64,000 bases of DNA, from contig NC_133933.1 of the NCBI RefSeq assembly GCF_031877795.1, positions 93,579,552-93,643,551 on the forward strand, given 5' to 3'. The notes beneath the pieces were generated by a model. The model saw nothing but the letters and a program-made list of their open reading frames with translations. It searched no databases and was not told the origin of the DNA. Each line of letters starts with the position of its first letter. The first letter of the stretch is position 1. The translations under genes were made by a program, and so were the position numbers. Shown here piece after piece: positions 12,201-27,200 of the stretch. The stretch comes from Strix aluco (lineage: Eukaryota; Chordata; Aves; Strigiformes; Strigidae).

Positions 12201-15200
12201 ATCCCTCAGAAGCAAAAAGACGAAAAAAAGAGGCACAATTGCAACATTACCATGCCAAAAAAGCTGCAAACTAAAAAGAACTGAGTAATCATACATAACA
12301 CATATACAATGAACTTCCCCCCTTCAAAGATGAACAGCACTATTTCAGCATAGAGCATGTTTTAAACAGAGAGTTGAAAGAAGAGCCAAAGAAGGTCAAC
12401 AGCAAATGCCAGCCACCTCAACAGTTAGCTTTCCAGCAGTATTAATCCAGTCAGTTCATTATTAAGCACTGACTGTGATCCTGGAAGCAGAGACTTTCTA
12501 ACTGCACCTAGGGAATTAGTGGCCATGTCTTGGCATTCTCCCAAGACTATGAAAAGGGATTTATGTTAATATATCCATGGCTACATTCTCAATTTTTCTT
12601 ACCTGCAATGATTTGTTTGAGGTAAACATGTTGTCCAGTGGGAACATGGAGATGTGTGCTCTCAGGCAACATTAAGCACAAGAGCTTGGTGTCATGGGTA
12701 ACTTCTGTCTTAGAAATCAACTTGCATTTTCTGTAGAACAGTCCTAAAAACATGGTTTTATAGTTACTTAAGTCTCAACCTTTGTATTCTTACACATCTT
12801 TTAATAAGAGATAAAGGTATGCATTTCACTATATACATTTATAAAAAGACTATAAACATATGCTTCTTATATAATTACTTACAACTATTTTTCTAATTTT
12901 GGGCTAGGACCCATTTATAGCCTTATATTAGACTCATAACAGACTGAAACTGAGACCTATCAGCATTGACTAGGAAGTAGAAGATAAACACCAAATACTA
13001 GCAGAAAGCAGAACCTCCTGTACTACATTGCACCTGCACTAAATTCACCTTACAAGTACAGCATGAATATGTATATGCAGACTAAATACATTTCATTTGC
13101 TTTACCCAGACTGTAAGCAAGGCACAACACCACTGTCCTCAGTAATAAGACTATCTAAACCCAGCCACCATCTCACATATTTATTGGGCTGACCATGCCA
13201 CGCTGTTGCAGTTTTCACTGCTATTAGCACTAGTATTTCTGATACAGCTTTGCACAATTTTTCAGGTACACAATAGCAATACTTAAATGCTTATACACAA
13301 CATAAAATGAAATCATCATCTGTGCCTACATAGGCAACACACACTTCAGCATTATCAATAAGTATTTTAGACATGAATTGGTGCCTTTTGGCTAGCTAGA
13401 AATGATGAACTCCAGTTATATGTTCACATGCTTACTTAAATCAACTACAAGGTTATATGCATGGCACAAATTTTTGTTGATACAGCTGTTTTGGATGCGA
13501 GCACATGGGTTTCAAATACAGTGCTTTTCAACCTGTGCATCAACTAAATGCTGGGTAAAAGGTAACTGAAAAAAATAAAGCATTAAAAAAAAAAAACCAA
13601 ACTATCACTATGCAAGGTCTGCATCTCCGCCAAAAATCTTCAAGAAACTGAGAAAGAAATCAGGGAAAGAACACTGCTAATCAGAATAACTATTTAAAAA
13701 CCCCAACCTTATACATTCCTATTAGCCAGGGGGATTTAAAAAGGGGAAAAAAAAAAAAGCAGTGAGGAAAAGGAAAGGAATACCCTGGAATATGTAGCTT
13801 TTTTCAGGGACAAAGGGGAAATAAACTATAACAGTTTCACCAGTATCTTACCCGAGCTTAAAGTAATGTTTTCCCTATACCTGCAATAGGCTCACAGCTA
13901 GATAAGCCATTTACTCTGCCTCTGCTACAGCAGGGGCAATAACTGATCACTTACACTGGAAATGATCTCTGTGGCAAAGCACTCAACATAAGGCTGGCCA
14001 GACCTGCACCCCTTTTAACTAAGCAGCCATCCTCATCTATGTAATCTGTATCATTACATCACTTGACAGCCTAAGAGAGGATTTGAAAACACAACAGAAT
14101 AGAGGGCTATGCCCTGCTCATTACAGCCAGAGACTGCAGAACCTAAGTAGGAGTAAAGCAGCAAAGAAGTACTTCAAAGAACAAAGGGCAAGGATGCAAA
14201 AACAACCACTTAGTAGCTTTCATTCTGGCAAGAAAAATGCTTACAAAGATTAATTCAGCAACAAATGCCAGTATTCTTCAACTCTCAACTACAAAAAAAA
14301 AAAACCAAAACAATAAACAAACAAACAAAAAAAAACCCCCAGGCTTTAGAGGGTCTCAGTAAGCTAGCTTGGCCATTGTTCAACAGCGCTCCCTAAAAGC
14401 CATTTAAAGAACGCTTTGAGTATTTCAGTAGTTTCATCTAATGAATTTTCCAAGTAACTTATCTGCACTGCAGTTTCCTTATTGCAGCATTATTACCCCA
14501 AACATTCTGCTGTTCCCAAATATTCTGGATTAAAAACCCAGCCAAAGAGTTCAAGACAGCTGGAGACTTGTTTCAGAGTGCTCTGCAACAGTGCTGTTCT
14601 ACAATTGCTGCCTGAAGGAACAGCCACTACCATTAACACTCCCCTCTTCAATAAGCACAGGATCACAGCCTGTCAATTCAACCACAACAGAAAGAAAATA
14701 ATTTTAAACAGAGAAAAGCTTTCAAACAAACAATATTTATCCACAAAATGCTTAAAAGTTAAGGGTTTAAACAAGATGTTTCAGCTCAGCCATTCTTTTT
14801 GAATTGGCTTTTTTTCCAAAGGTATACATAAACTCTGCTAGAACAGTCAAGCATCTAAATACATGTAGGTATGCCTGGAAATAAACATTCAGGTTACTAA
14901 GTCTCAGCTGCACATGCAGTTTGTGCATGCGCTAAATGAGCATCAAATTCATTACATACCACCATTGCCACAACAGGTGGCCATGGCCTTTTTCTCCATA
15001 CACTTGTTTTCTTAAATTATTCAAATATCTCCTAGTGAATTATCCACTATAGATGTAAGGCCTCTGACATGGAATAAATCTTCCTTAGTATTTTCTCATG
15101 TCTTTCATCTAACATCCTACGAACTGCTTATTTTGAATGAGCAAACATTTCAGATATACCAAAAGAATACCTACAGCACTGAAAAATGAAAGGCAATAAT

Positions 15201-18200
15201 TCCATTTCATGTCAATCTTGAAGTAAAACAGCAGCAGCTCTCCAGCTATATGAAAGAAATTTTAGAAAAGTTTGTTGAAATCTGGTTTTCTACCATTCTT
15301 TTGAAAAACAATACATACTAAGATTGCAAATACTCCTCCAGATATCTGGGAGTGAAGAGAGAAGATAAAAAAATGATTCAACACCTGATTCATTGTTTCC
15401 TGACAATTTCTGACCTTTCAACCTGACAAAGTCCAAACTTTTCCACATGTAACAAACTAAGCTTTACCTCCTCCTTTTTCTTTTTAATTTGCTATACAGA
15501 ACTTTTGTCCTAATTCACTTAATCCAATTTTAGAAAACAGAGACCTAAGTCTAAACAAACTCACAGTTTAGATTGTCCTCTTTGCTATATTAACTAAAAT
15601 GAGTTCATTTTCAGTGATTCCAATAACATCTGGAGCCACAAACAAAAATAACTGGCAACGCAGAAAAGCCTTTCAACAAGAGAACACCAGCCTCTAGTAG
15701 CAAGCTAAAGGAGAATAGTTGCTTTCAGCAACCCATGAAGCCAAGCTAACTGTCAGATCCCAAAGACATACAATTTGCTACTATACATAAGCAAAAGCCA
15801 CTGCTCTCTCAATTTTGGAGCATGATGCAAACGCCCAGCAGCAAGTCCTAATTTTCAAAGTAGAGAAAGTAATTAGTGACGAGGTCAGGTTTGATCAAAC
15901 TTTCTGCAGACATCAAGTGTCAGCATCACAGCTCCTGACCTCTTCTCCGAGAAGCTACCTCTGCAGCCTCCCCACTACCAAAACCTTGTCACGTAAACTC
16001 AATACAATCACAGGCTAGAGATGCCACTCTCTAAACTGAACTTCCTCCTCTGCTGGAATCAAGAACTACAGCACCTTGATTCCTATGCATACAAAATGAG
16101 TTTTACTAACAAAACTGCTGCACAGATAATGATACCTATTGGAGAGTATCATCCTTTTGCCTACTGTGTTCTTCCTTGTTATGAAAGGGATTTTAATTTA
16201 ATATTTTTTCCTTGATTGATGTTTCTTGCTTTTCTTCAATGACAGGATTTCAGTGACAATTCTTATTTCTTCTTACTTGTTAGCCATAAGTTAGTCTGTC
16301 TGTTTGGGATACAGAGTTTCAAAGTATAAATGCTGCATCCCTTCGCTGCCCCTCCATCTCTCCTAAAGGAGTTCTACCCCACTCCCAGCGTGCATATACC
16401 ACCCAACAGTGTCCATCAGATGAAGTAGATGGAAGTTAATCCCTATTTTGTTCAGGTTGCTTGATTATGGAGCCTCAAGTACTGTTAGTGTCAACATGAT
16501 GGAGACCAGACCACACAGACGAAGGCAGGTGGCTGCCTATCACTCCTGGCAGTAGCCCAGTCTTGGAGTTAAGACAACCACAAACTCTTAATGCTGACTG
16601 TCAATTTATCAGTACCCTCCAATGCTTCAATTACTGGATTTCACAAGCTAGCTCCTATTATCCAAAGAAGTCAGCCATGCTCTTCCCAGATGGTCTCCCT
16701 TCCTTTCCAAAATAAAGTTTCCACTGAATCTGCACCTCCTAAACTTTCCCTGGTTCTGCATAGCACACTGGCACAGCATTAAGTCTGGCTTACATACCTT
16801 AGAGTGCTGCATCAGCATTCTGCCCCCTTCTGTTACTTCCAACAAAAAAGTCTGTGATCTTCCACTTAACATGGACTAAAACCACTGCACCAAACTACAA
16901 CATTATATCCCATTTCAGTCCTCAGAGGCAACATCACCTTGATTCTTTACTGAACCCTCTAAGCATCTGCCAATAGTTGCACACTCTTTAGGAGAGCAGA
17001 AGTTTTTCCAAAACAGGGATCTGAGTGGAAGTTCAGAATCACTTTCAGAAGGAAGAAGTAGAATTTATTCTCCATGGGAAAAAACACACACCCACCCCCC
17101 CCTAAATCATCCCTACTAACATGTCATTTTTTACTTGCATATGGCTACTGCTTTTATATACACAGTGATTCTAAAACATTTTCTGAACTGGCATGCTAAG
17201 TACTTAGTCTTTCCCTAGAATTTCATTCTTACTGTGTAGAAACAAATTTCAGGATAAAGATATTTGGTATTATCACATACAGCCCAAACATCAGTTGCTT
17301 ACTCTATTGGCTAAGGCTGCTAAGAAACCAGAAAATATGCAAAAAAATGTGGTTAACTCAAATAACTCAAAGTTTCATTTTCTGTTGACCACAACTACAG
17401 TTGTACAGCTATCCACAAGTCAAAACTAAATGCCTTAGATACACAGAAATACTATGTACATGCAACGTGTTCTTATCTCATCCAGAGCAAGAAGTCTTTT
17501 GAAGAGACATCATGAGCAGTTTTATACTCAACAATGGAATTTTAAGTGGTCAATGGTGAAGGTCTTGATTTTTTTAAATTTGGCAGAATTCAGTTTTTCC
17601 ACAGGAACAACTAGCACACTTGTCCTGGTTTAACCAGGATAGGGTTAAGTTTCCCCAGCAGTGGGGGGGGAGCTCTAGCCGGGTTATTCAGATACCATGC
17701 GGACGTCACATCCTGGCGTGTCACATCCTGGCGCGGGAGCGCGGTGCGCGTGGTTTTATACATCTGCTCCTCTCACTCCTGTATTGGTAGATATACTTTG
17801 CTCTGTTCATTGTTATCACTGTTATTGTTATTGTTGTTGTTTGTTGTGTTGCTGTTGCTCTGTTGTATTAAACCTTTCCTTATCTCAGTCTCAGGGCTTT
17901 GTATTTCACTCCCTTTGTGGGGGAGGGGCAGTGGCCGCATGGTCTCAGACCCCGGCACTAAACCATTACAACACTAATAAAGAAAATCAAAGTCAAAAGA
18001 TTTCCTTTTACGAACTAAGATGAACAAAGACAGCCAAAATTTAAGTTCAATTTTATATTAAATAATTCCACAGCAAAAGCTAATTTTAAAATATTTTTCC
18101 AGTTGGTGTCTTTTTAAACAATCTTTGATAAACTGGAGGTCTAGGTAACAGTATTAAGAGTGCTTGCCTGTCACCTCCAAGACTTGGCAGCAATTCCACT

Positions 18201-21200
18201 TTCACACAGAAGCATGATATGCAGTGGTGATTACAACCTATACCCTCATGAATGGGCATCCATATCTTATTTCCCAGAAAAGCCACCTACAAGAAAATCA
18301 TATCTTAATGCCCAAGAGAAAAACTGCACTCTATCACTATACTGTGTGGGTTTTTTAAATGGGAAAGTTCTGCCTTACTTTTTTAACACTGCACTTCAAT
18401 TTAACAGGATTCAGGCATTATGACCATTAGATTTTCTTTATACTTCCTAATGACCAGTTTCATAACAGCTAGATAAGAGTAATGTCACCAACTTCCCTAC
18501 ACTGACAATCTAATTATATTGAATTGTGCTTTCTATGCATTACTGTCAGAAATAAGCAATTATTCCTCTGGAAAACTAAGCACATAATCCTTCTTAAGGA
18601 GCAGAAGTAGTATTGAATATTCTTCTGAATCTACTGATACATCCTAAGATACAGAGTAGTTCACTGCAATTACATTAAAATTTTTAAAAAATCCCCCTCA
18701 ACTTCAAAGAAATTCCATGAATCTGTTTTTTCCACCTAGTTAAGTAAGAAATACACTAACCAAAATGTTAGCCTAAACTCAGGAGGAATTTGAGTCCATT
18801 GACAATGTAGTATGAAATGAAAGTATGATTTTCTCAGCTTAAGGGGAAAAAAGTAGGGGTTTATGCTTATTGTCTCTTCATAGCATAAAGTAACCATAGG
18901 TTTTCCAGTATCGTCTCTGTGTTATGTCTGAAGAGCTTCATCACTTTTTTTGTAGAATCTAGAATTGATTGCTGTAAAAAATAAAGGTTAAATAACTTAA
19001 AAGCATAGAGGCTTGGGGGGTGGTGTAGTGGCCACCACTGCCCCTTTACAAACTTACATTCATAAATGCTGTCATATCAACAAGTAATAACAACAACATA
19101 AAATCAAGCGAAGTTTTCAAGTGTCAATCTTTCCTTAGTTTTCTGTCTCTTCTTCCTGTGCTTTGAAATACTATGGAAATGTTTGAAATGACTGGTAACA
19201 CATGAAAATACTACAGAAAAACACAAAGAGAAGAAAAACCCGAAGAATTAAACATCAGTGCTCCCATAAGCATTTACTGTTCACAGCTTCAGAATAACCT
19301 TGCCACTAAACTGGAAGTATGGAAACATTCCGAGTAAAATGATTACTTTTATTAGAAAGTGTCAGTGATTTATTCAAAGAATTAGGTATACACACAAACT
19401 GAATGAAATAAATAAACAAACAGGTATAACAAGGTAACATAACTTCTTTCCAATCTGTTCCCAGATTTTCAGTCACTTTCAAGAAGTGGAAGAATTCATA
19501 CAAATTATCAGTTACACTGTCTTCAAACAAGACTCACATACTCATGGGAAATAAAAGGTAATGCTGAGAGTAAGCAGTGGAAGATACATAAATCGAAGTG
19601 AAAAAAAAATCAGAATATTTAAGGCAATGCATCTGTGCTACCCTATATATAGTGCAGCACTGAAATACCAGATATAAAGCTATAAAATAACTTTAGCCAG
19701 TTCAGGTCTTGGAAGCAAAGCAGCTCTCACAAGGAACTACTTCAACACTGGTACTGCTTCTGCTATTCACATTCAAATCCCAATAGGTGGGCACAGGTAA
19801 GTAGGCAAACTGCATGCATACAACATTGACAGTGCTATTATCCCAGCATGGAAAATAAACTAAAGTGTAAGCAGCATTAAGAGAACCCCTCTATCTGCAA
19901 CACACTTCATACTAAGTGTTTCTGCAGTTCATCAAAGAACAATCTAATCTCCTCTTCAAAGATGTATTTATTTAACTTCATTTATAAAATGCATCAATTC
20001 ATTTATGAGGTCAGAATTACTTACTAGGCTGAAAGTCTCAATTATTTTATTCCCAGAATAAAGCTATTTTGCATACAAAACCAACTGCACACCTCAAAGA
20101 CATGGAAATTATCTACAGCTGTTAATCACTATTTCTGCATTCACACCGCATGAGGTTTCTCCACACACAACATTATTTTGCTCACACAGAATTGGAAGCA
20201 AAGTTAAAACCTGTGCAATTTAGAGAAAGGGGGCACAATTTTAAGCACAAACTGAGAGCATCTACTTAAGACTAAACTGAGCAAACAGAAGCCTCCAACA
20301 CGCAGATTTTTATGCTTGAGCTGAAAGTACAGGGTTGGAATAAGGAAAGATATTTAAGCCTGAACATTCTTCCCCTATAAACATTCTGGCATGTTCAATT
20401 TTAAATTCTGAGGTTTTAAAACTAAAAAACTGCAGAACAAAAATTTCTGGAGTAGGGATTAAAAAGCCATAGATATCAATATATTTGCTAGATTCTTCAC
20501 CTTTGAAATCAGGGAACTGAAGAAACTCAGGCCCAGCAAGGCCTTTAAGTTTTCTAGAAGTTCAGTTTAAACGGATCTTTACTCAGTCAGCCAGCAATAC
20601 TATAATAAAGTTAACCAATACCTACAACACCTCTGCGTAACAGGACAAATGCTATATTGGAGACCGACCTCTTGGAAAAAAACTGCAGAATAATAATCTA
20701 GAAAGCATTGGTTATTAACACTCAATTTGGATTTTTGCCAATTGCATCCAATCATCCTCATCTTCCTCATTTGTAAAATATCTATAAAGCCACTGTATTC
20801 TACACCTCTTGTCCTTTCAGGTTATTTTCTACTTTTGTCTTCTATAATCGTGAAAAGTGACAAAGAGGGAGAAAATGAGCAACGGACAGTGGACAACTTA
20901 TTAGTCCAGGCTGTATCCCCTTAAATATAGAGGATTATATCAAAAAATCTAATACTGGACAACTCAACAGTTTCTAAAGCTCATAAGGAAAATTACATTC
21001 TATATAAGCTAAAGGTAGCTAAAGAAATGTGCTTTTATGCAGTCCATCTTCATTTTTGTATCACAGTAATCTCTCAACTTTAAAGGCCCAAGTAAGAGGT
21101 GCACAACAGTGATCAGCATTTAATTAGCTCTTAATGTACAGCTTTGTTTTCATGCATAATAAGGCAGACTAATAGCAGTCAACTTCTGAGCATTATTAGA

Positions 21201-24200
21201 TAAAGGGTTAAGAGGGCTTTTAAGAAATAGGAGAGTTGCAGTAACAGAGGAGTATGCTTGTATTATACAATGTAATTTTGCATAATTGTTTAATTTAGCT
21301 GAAAAAAAAAAAAGCAGCACTTGGGTGTGGCATCAAGTTCATGCAATTCTGTTACCACAAAATGAACTCACACATAACATCTACTGCTTATTGCGGACGC
21401 ATCAGTTTATTTAGAGCTGGCTTTGATACCTATACATGGCTTGAAGTGCCTTATTTAATCAGAGCTCAAGTTACAAAGATGCAGGGTGCTGGAACAACAT
21501 TACAGTGTTGAAAGGTGTTACTACATCTGCAGTAACAGTTGGAAGCGGAGGTTTTGTTCCTTCACTACAGTTACTCCTATGATGACTGACACAAGGCCAT
21601 GCATTATCTCCTCAGGGTCTACTGAGGTTTTCATATGGACAGAAAGGATATTAAGCACACAGGTAGCCATGAGACGGAAAAACATTCAAGCAGTCCTCAC
21701 CTTCCGCTACTAGGTTCTTCCAGTCTTTCCACAAGCCTGGAAGACCTCCAATTCCACTGCAGGATAAAACAAACCAAAGCAGAACAAAAAACCACCTCTA
21801 ACCTGAACCCTTTCAATAAGGCCAGACAGCACTCCTGAAAGAAATGAAGGTATGACTACAGAAAAAGAAAATCCTGAGGGAAACCAAATAGGACTAATAA
21901 GCTCAAAAAAGTCTACAACAGCTGGTAACAATGGCCATGAAACTGCTTACCTCTGTCTGTGCGTTTGATAAATGTATTATGACTCTCCAAGTGCTGTCCC
22001 AGCATTTTCCAATGAATGTTATCCTTCTTCTTTAAGGTTATCTCTACTTTCCCAATTTTTTCAGCAATATTTACTAAAAGAGAAAAGGTTTCACACTGTT
22101 ACTTTTAGTTACATTTTGTGCAAAAAAAATTTTACTCCTCCATTATAACGAAATTTTAGAAGAATTAATTCTGAAGACACACAGAACTAATCCATTAAAA
22201 TATCAAATTAAATGTATTTCCAGCTATCTCTTTATAGTTTTACAGTGCATTTAAAATGACAAGCACTAACTTAATATGAATAATTAATATATCTTATTTT
22301 CTAAATACACTGTAAAAAGTTTCACAGCCTATCTGGTCAAAAAGAATGTTCATGAACTCAGCGTCCTCACTACTGGAAACTGGTAACTACCACTAATTAC
22401 TACTTCCTTTCTTTTCAAGGCCACTTGAATAAATAATTAAATCCAAGAAAATCCCAGTCTAAGCAAAGAACAGTTTACAAATACACAACAGAACTAAATT
22501 CTAATTATTTTAACATTTAGTCATGTTCAGAGGAATCAGAGCACTGTCAACTTTCACAGGCCCAAACGCCACAATTTAAAAAAAAGATTATTCAGTGTTA
22601 AGGTTTGATTTGATTGATTGTGTCAGAACCTGGTGGTAAGCAAAACCGTAAAGCATCTGATGAGTCAGAAAACATAAACTGAAGTTTCACATTCTGATAT
22701 TAGAAGAGATATAGAAGTGCAGCAAGAGACCAAACTTACCAGCCACATCTCCTTGAACCGCATGATCCAAGCCTGAAATAAAGAGAAGCAAACTCTATTT
22801 TAAGCAAAAACAAAATTACATTCTAGCCATCATATATACAGTTTAAGACTAAGAATACTGAGTGAACTAATGAGCCTAGAACCCTGTGCATGATTATCTG
22901 GCCCTCAAATTTCAGTTGTGTATCCCATCAGTCCCAGTGACTTCTGCAGGCCTAATAAATAACATCAGGAAATGCATAATTTTTCCCGTTATTTTTAACA
23001 CTGGCTCATGTAAAGCTACCAGTCTGTATTTACCTATATCATTCCACTTGCTGTCTATGAAAAAGGGCATTTTAATAACCATCGAAAATATACTTGAAGA
23101 AAAATTTTACACAACTTTTACATCAATTTCTTATTATACTTTATTCCACATGTAAAAACTTAAGTACATACTAAATAAATGAAGATGTAAGTCAATAAAC
23201 AATGTAATTCCTTTACATCAAGGTACTTTAATCATCTTTAATGAAAGAGGAATAAAATATTAATTGGTATATGTAAAATGCATATGGTCTGATGAGAAGG
23301 TTTTAATAAAGTAAATAAAAAGTCAGTATTTTCAACTGCAAAATTACAGTACCTACCAATTTCTACAAGATATGAGTGGTCATCCACGATGATCTCTCCC
23401 CTTAATTGTTTGTCTTGACAGTCAACTATCACCAACTCTGCATTCATATTCTTTAACAGGCAAGGAAAAAAATATAATTTAATAAAGCTCACAGCTGGAT
23501 CTTGTGATTCTCCCTTTCATAAAATAAACTTACCTTCTGCTTAGTATATATGACAATAGTGATCAAACTATCTGTTTGGAACCAGTCATAACTGTAAAAC
23601 AAAATCAAAAAATACAGTAAAGAAAAAAATATATACTTTCTTTGGGCATAAGAATATATATTTAACCAGCAGTTTTCAAGCAGAGCTTCTTTCATGAATT
23701 TACAAGCCAAGTACATTATTTAATATTTTTTGAAGAGATAAGTTTAGAGCCACTAATTTTGAAAAGACTACTAAAATAAGAACAGTCTAGTTATGCATCC
23801 TGATAGTCAGCACACTGTAGCTAAAATTATATGGCATTGGTTCTACTTAAAAAGCACATGCATCATCTTTACAGCATACGAACCTTCCTAATAAGATGAT
23901 TAAAATCTTTAACATCTTTGCCATCGACACGGACAGTGGGATTGAGTGCACCCTCAGCAAATTTGCTGATGACACTGATTTGCTGAAGCTGTGTAGTGCA
24001 GTTGACACGCTGGAGGGAAGGGATGTCATCCAGAGGGACCTGGACAGGCTGGAGAAGTGGGCCCGTGCAAACCTCACGAAGTTCAACAAGGCCAAGTGCA
24101 AGGTCCTGCACATGGGTCGGGGCAATCCCAAGCACAAATACAGGCTGGGGGATGAGTGGATTGCAAGCAGCCCTGCAGAGGAGAACTTGGGGCTGTGAGT

Positions 24201-27200
24201 GGATGGAAAATTGAGTGTGAGCCAGCAATGTGCGCTTGCAGCCCAGAAAGCCAACTGTATCCTGGGTTGCATCAAGAAAAGTGTGGCCAATGGGTCAAGG
24301 GAGGTGATTCTCACCCTCTAGTACACTCTCGTGAGACCCCACCTGGAGTACTGAGTCCAGCTCTGGAGTCTTCAGCACAGGAAAGACATGGACCTGTTAG
24401 AGGAGGTCCAGAAGAGGCCACAAAGATGATCAGGGGGCTGGAGCACCTCCCCTGTGAGGACAGGCTGAGAGAGTTGGAGCTGTTCAGTCTGGAGAAGAGA
24501 AGGCTCCGGGGAGACCTTATAGCAGCCTTCCAGTACTTAAAGGAGGGTACAGGAAAGATGGGGAGGGACTCGTTATCAGGAAGTCTAGCAGTAGGACAAG
24601 GGGTAATGGTTTTAAACTGAAAGAGGGTAGATTTACATTAGATATAAGGAAGCAATTCTTTATTGTGAGGGTGGTGAGACACTGGAACAGGTTGCCCAGA
24701 GCACTGGTGGATGTCCCCTCCCTGGAAGTGTTCAAGGTCAGGTTGGATGGGGCTTTGACCAATCTGGTCTAGTGGAAGGTGTCCCTGCCCATGGCAGAGG
24801 GGTTGGAACTAGATGATCTTTAAAGTCCCTTCCAACCCAAACCATTCTAAGATCCTTCACTACAGACAAAAGTATTTAATAGCCAGGGTGGCTTCCAAGA
24901 TTTATAGTTACCATGCACATACTACAAAACCACTGTTCCCTTTGTCTCCTCAAATCAAGATTTTACATTCTTATGTCCCCAAGCTGCCTGAACCTTGTAA
25001 TAAATCCAGGGTAAGGTAAGAAACAGGAAGCCTTCAAATGCTAATTTTCTGTATGTACACTTTCCAAGAAGTAGCTTACTCACCCAACCCCAGAAAAGCT
25101 ATTCCCTTCTCTAGCCCTTTTCACTGGGACCATACATCTGACAATCTCATGCCTGGCTCTCCACCATACCACATCTGTAAGTCTCACCTGACTCGAGCAT
25201 CTTGAAGGTTGCAATCCTAGTGAGTTAACCCCTCGCATCTTCTCCCTTCCCCGGTGTCCTAAGCACTTCTGTCTACTGTATGGACTCTTGGACCAGAAAA
25301 GAAGGCAGAGAGAGGATTTCCCCCTCCAGCAGACACTCCTGACACCCAACACATTCTAGACTGCACACCTTCCAGTCACACACCAGAACATGCCAGACAC
25401 ACAGGAAGAAAGACAGCAAGGTTTGGGGAGCACTCCAGAAGATAAGCCACGTTCCAGTTGTTCACAAGCCACAGTATTTTATATGACTGCATGTAACTAG
25501 CCCTGAGATTACACATTCACAGGAGATTTTGATGCAAAGTGAGAAAGTGAACCTTGGCAACCGAAGACATCATGGAGTAAAATTATACCTCAGTGACAAC
25601 AGCAGGCACATCACAGTGAGGTTTTAGGGCCTGCTTTGCTTTGGATATAGTAGAAACTTGAATACAGCCATTCACATCTTAATATATTCCAGCTTGAAAT
25701 GAGACTTTTCCAGGGTGTGTCAACTCATACACTTATGGACAAATTAACTAAAGTGAAAAAAGCAATCAGCCCAGTTGGAATCCCTTTCCAAGAGTTTTCT
25801 CAAGAAGGAAGGCTGAGGAGCCTGGCATACATTTGTATACGATGCAAGGCAGTGCAAGTGTTAGAAACCAACAGAGCAAGCCAAGAACCTTGCATCATCA
25901 TCTGCCTATACAGTCAATATGACCTTTGGCAAGTTGTTTAAACCTGAACCTCAACTTTCCTACTTATAAGAGGATGGTAATGATATATACTCATTTAGCT
26001 GAAATATCAAGAACTAACCACGGAATAAGTTGCCTGCATTTACTAAGAACTGCACAGAATTAATAAAATGTCTTTCATTGTCTATTGAACAAAGGTTTAC
26101 CTTGGAGTTAAATCTTTAGCAGAAGCACCCAGTATTTTCTTCTCAGGAAGCATACCTACAAAAAGCAGAGAGTAATTAAAATATCTGCTGTGACGCTTGC
26201 TTAATAGAAAAGATAATCAGAGATGTTTTGGGGCTTTTTAAACTGAATGTTCTAAATAACCCTCCACAATATTTAGTGGCTTTATTTCCACAGGCAGCCA
26301 GAAGTATCCATGTACTTTTTAAATTTTGTTTTTATTCAGCACTTTCTCTTGGAGGGCAGGCTCCTGGAACATGAAGTTCTACTTCAGAAATTAAGAGATC
26401 TATATACCACAGAACCCGTGTGTGCAGCCCTTCCGGTACATGTATCTTGGTCTCAGTTTCATCTGTTATTAGCTTGTGCCTCCACATTTTCTGGCAGTGA
26501 AGCATGGAAAAAAGGTTATCTGAATGAATCTCCTTTAACAGAACTATCTGTTTATACAATTCAGATGAACAAATTCAATTTGGGATGTCTGGTCTAACCT
26601 AATTCACAAGTAAAATTTCCTGTTAGTCAGCTAAGCAAAGCTATCAGCCTTAATCTCTCTACTTTGACTTTGCTAGGAATTTTCACAGAATTCAGCTGCT
26701 CACTTTTAATAATTAAACAACATGAAACAGTCTGAAAAAGCCTTTGCTGGGAGGCAACACTTGGTCAGTCTTTGGAAACATCAACTGTACTAATCTCTGG
26801 CCTAATAGAAACCAAACATATTTGGCAAAAACTTAAGCAGAGATGACAGATAAAAGCAACTGCAATCCTTCATAAATTTTAAAACAAGGAAATTATATAG
26901 AATAATGATGGAGGAAGCTGCACAGACTGAAACATAATATGATTTGTAACACCACATGAACAGTAGGAGTTTTCCTGGACAACCGTTAGGCACAGGTCTA
27001 AGATAACAGCTGGCAAGTGCTGGTTTCAAGCCCATTCAAAGGCAAACCTTGCAAACCTGAAATAGCTATGCATAAAATAATTAATGTATGAATTCTCAGT
27101 TACCTAGATCATTATCTTCTAAATGCCAGTAAATTAAAAACAAAGAGAGTCACTCTAGTCTAATCCAATCTTGACAAAACTATTTGATCATCCAGATGGG

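Larger units (their letters stand above)
12744..21950 (-). other. CYB5R4 intron 10 (largest)
   Basis: 9.2 kb. It contains a solo LTR at 17621-17970 in antisense orientation to the gene, plus A-rich and CAAA-type low-complexity tracts (for example 14291-14340). The proteins encoded by exons 10 and 11 join without a gap relative to human, so no coding exon is missing from this intron. Confidence 0.9.

Noticed and set aside
19013-19046. Imperfect inverted repeat around GTGGCCAC in intron 10
   Set aside because: The arms are short and mismatched, with no sign of a transposon end or structured RNA.
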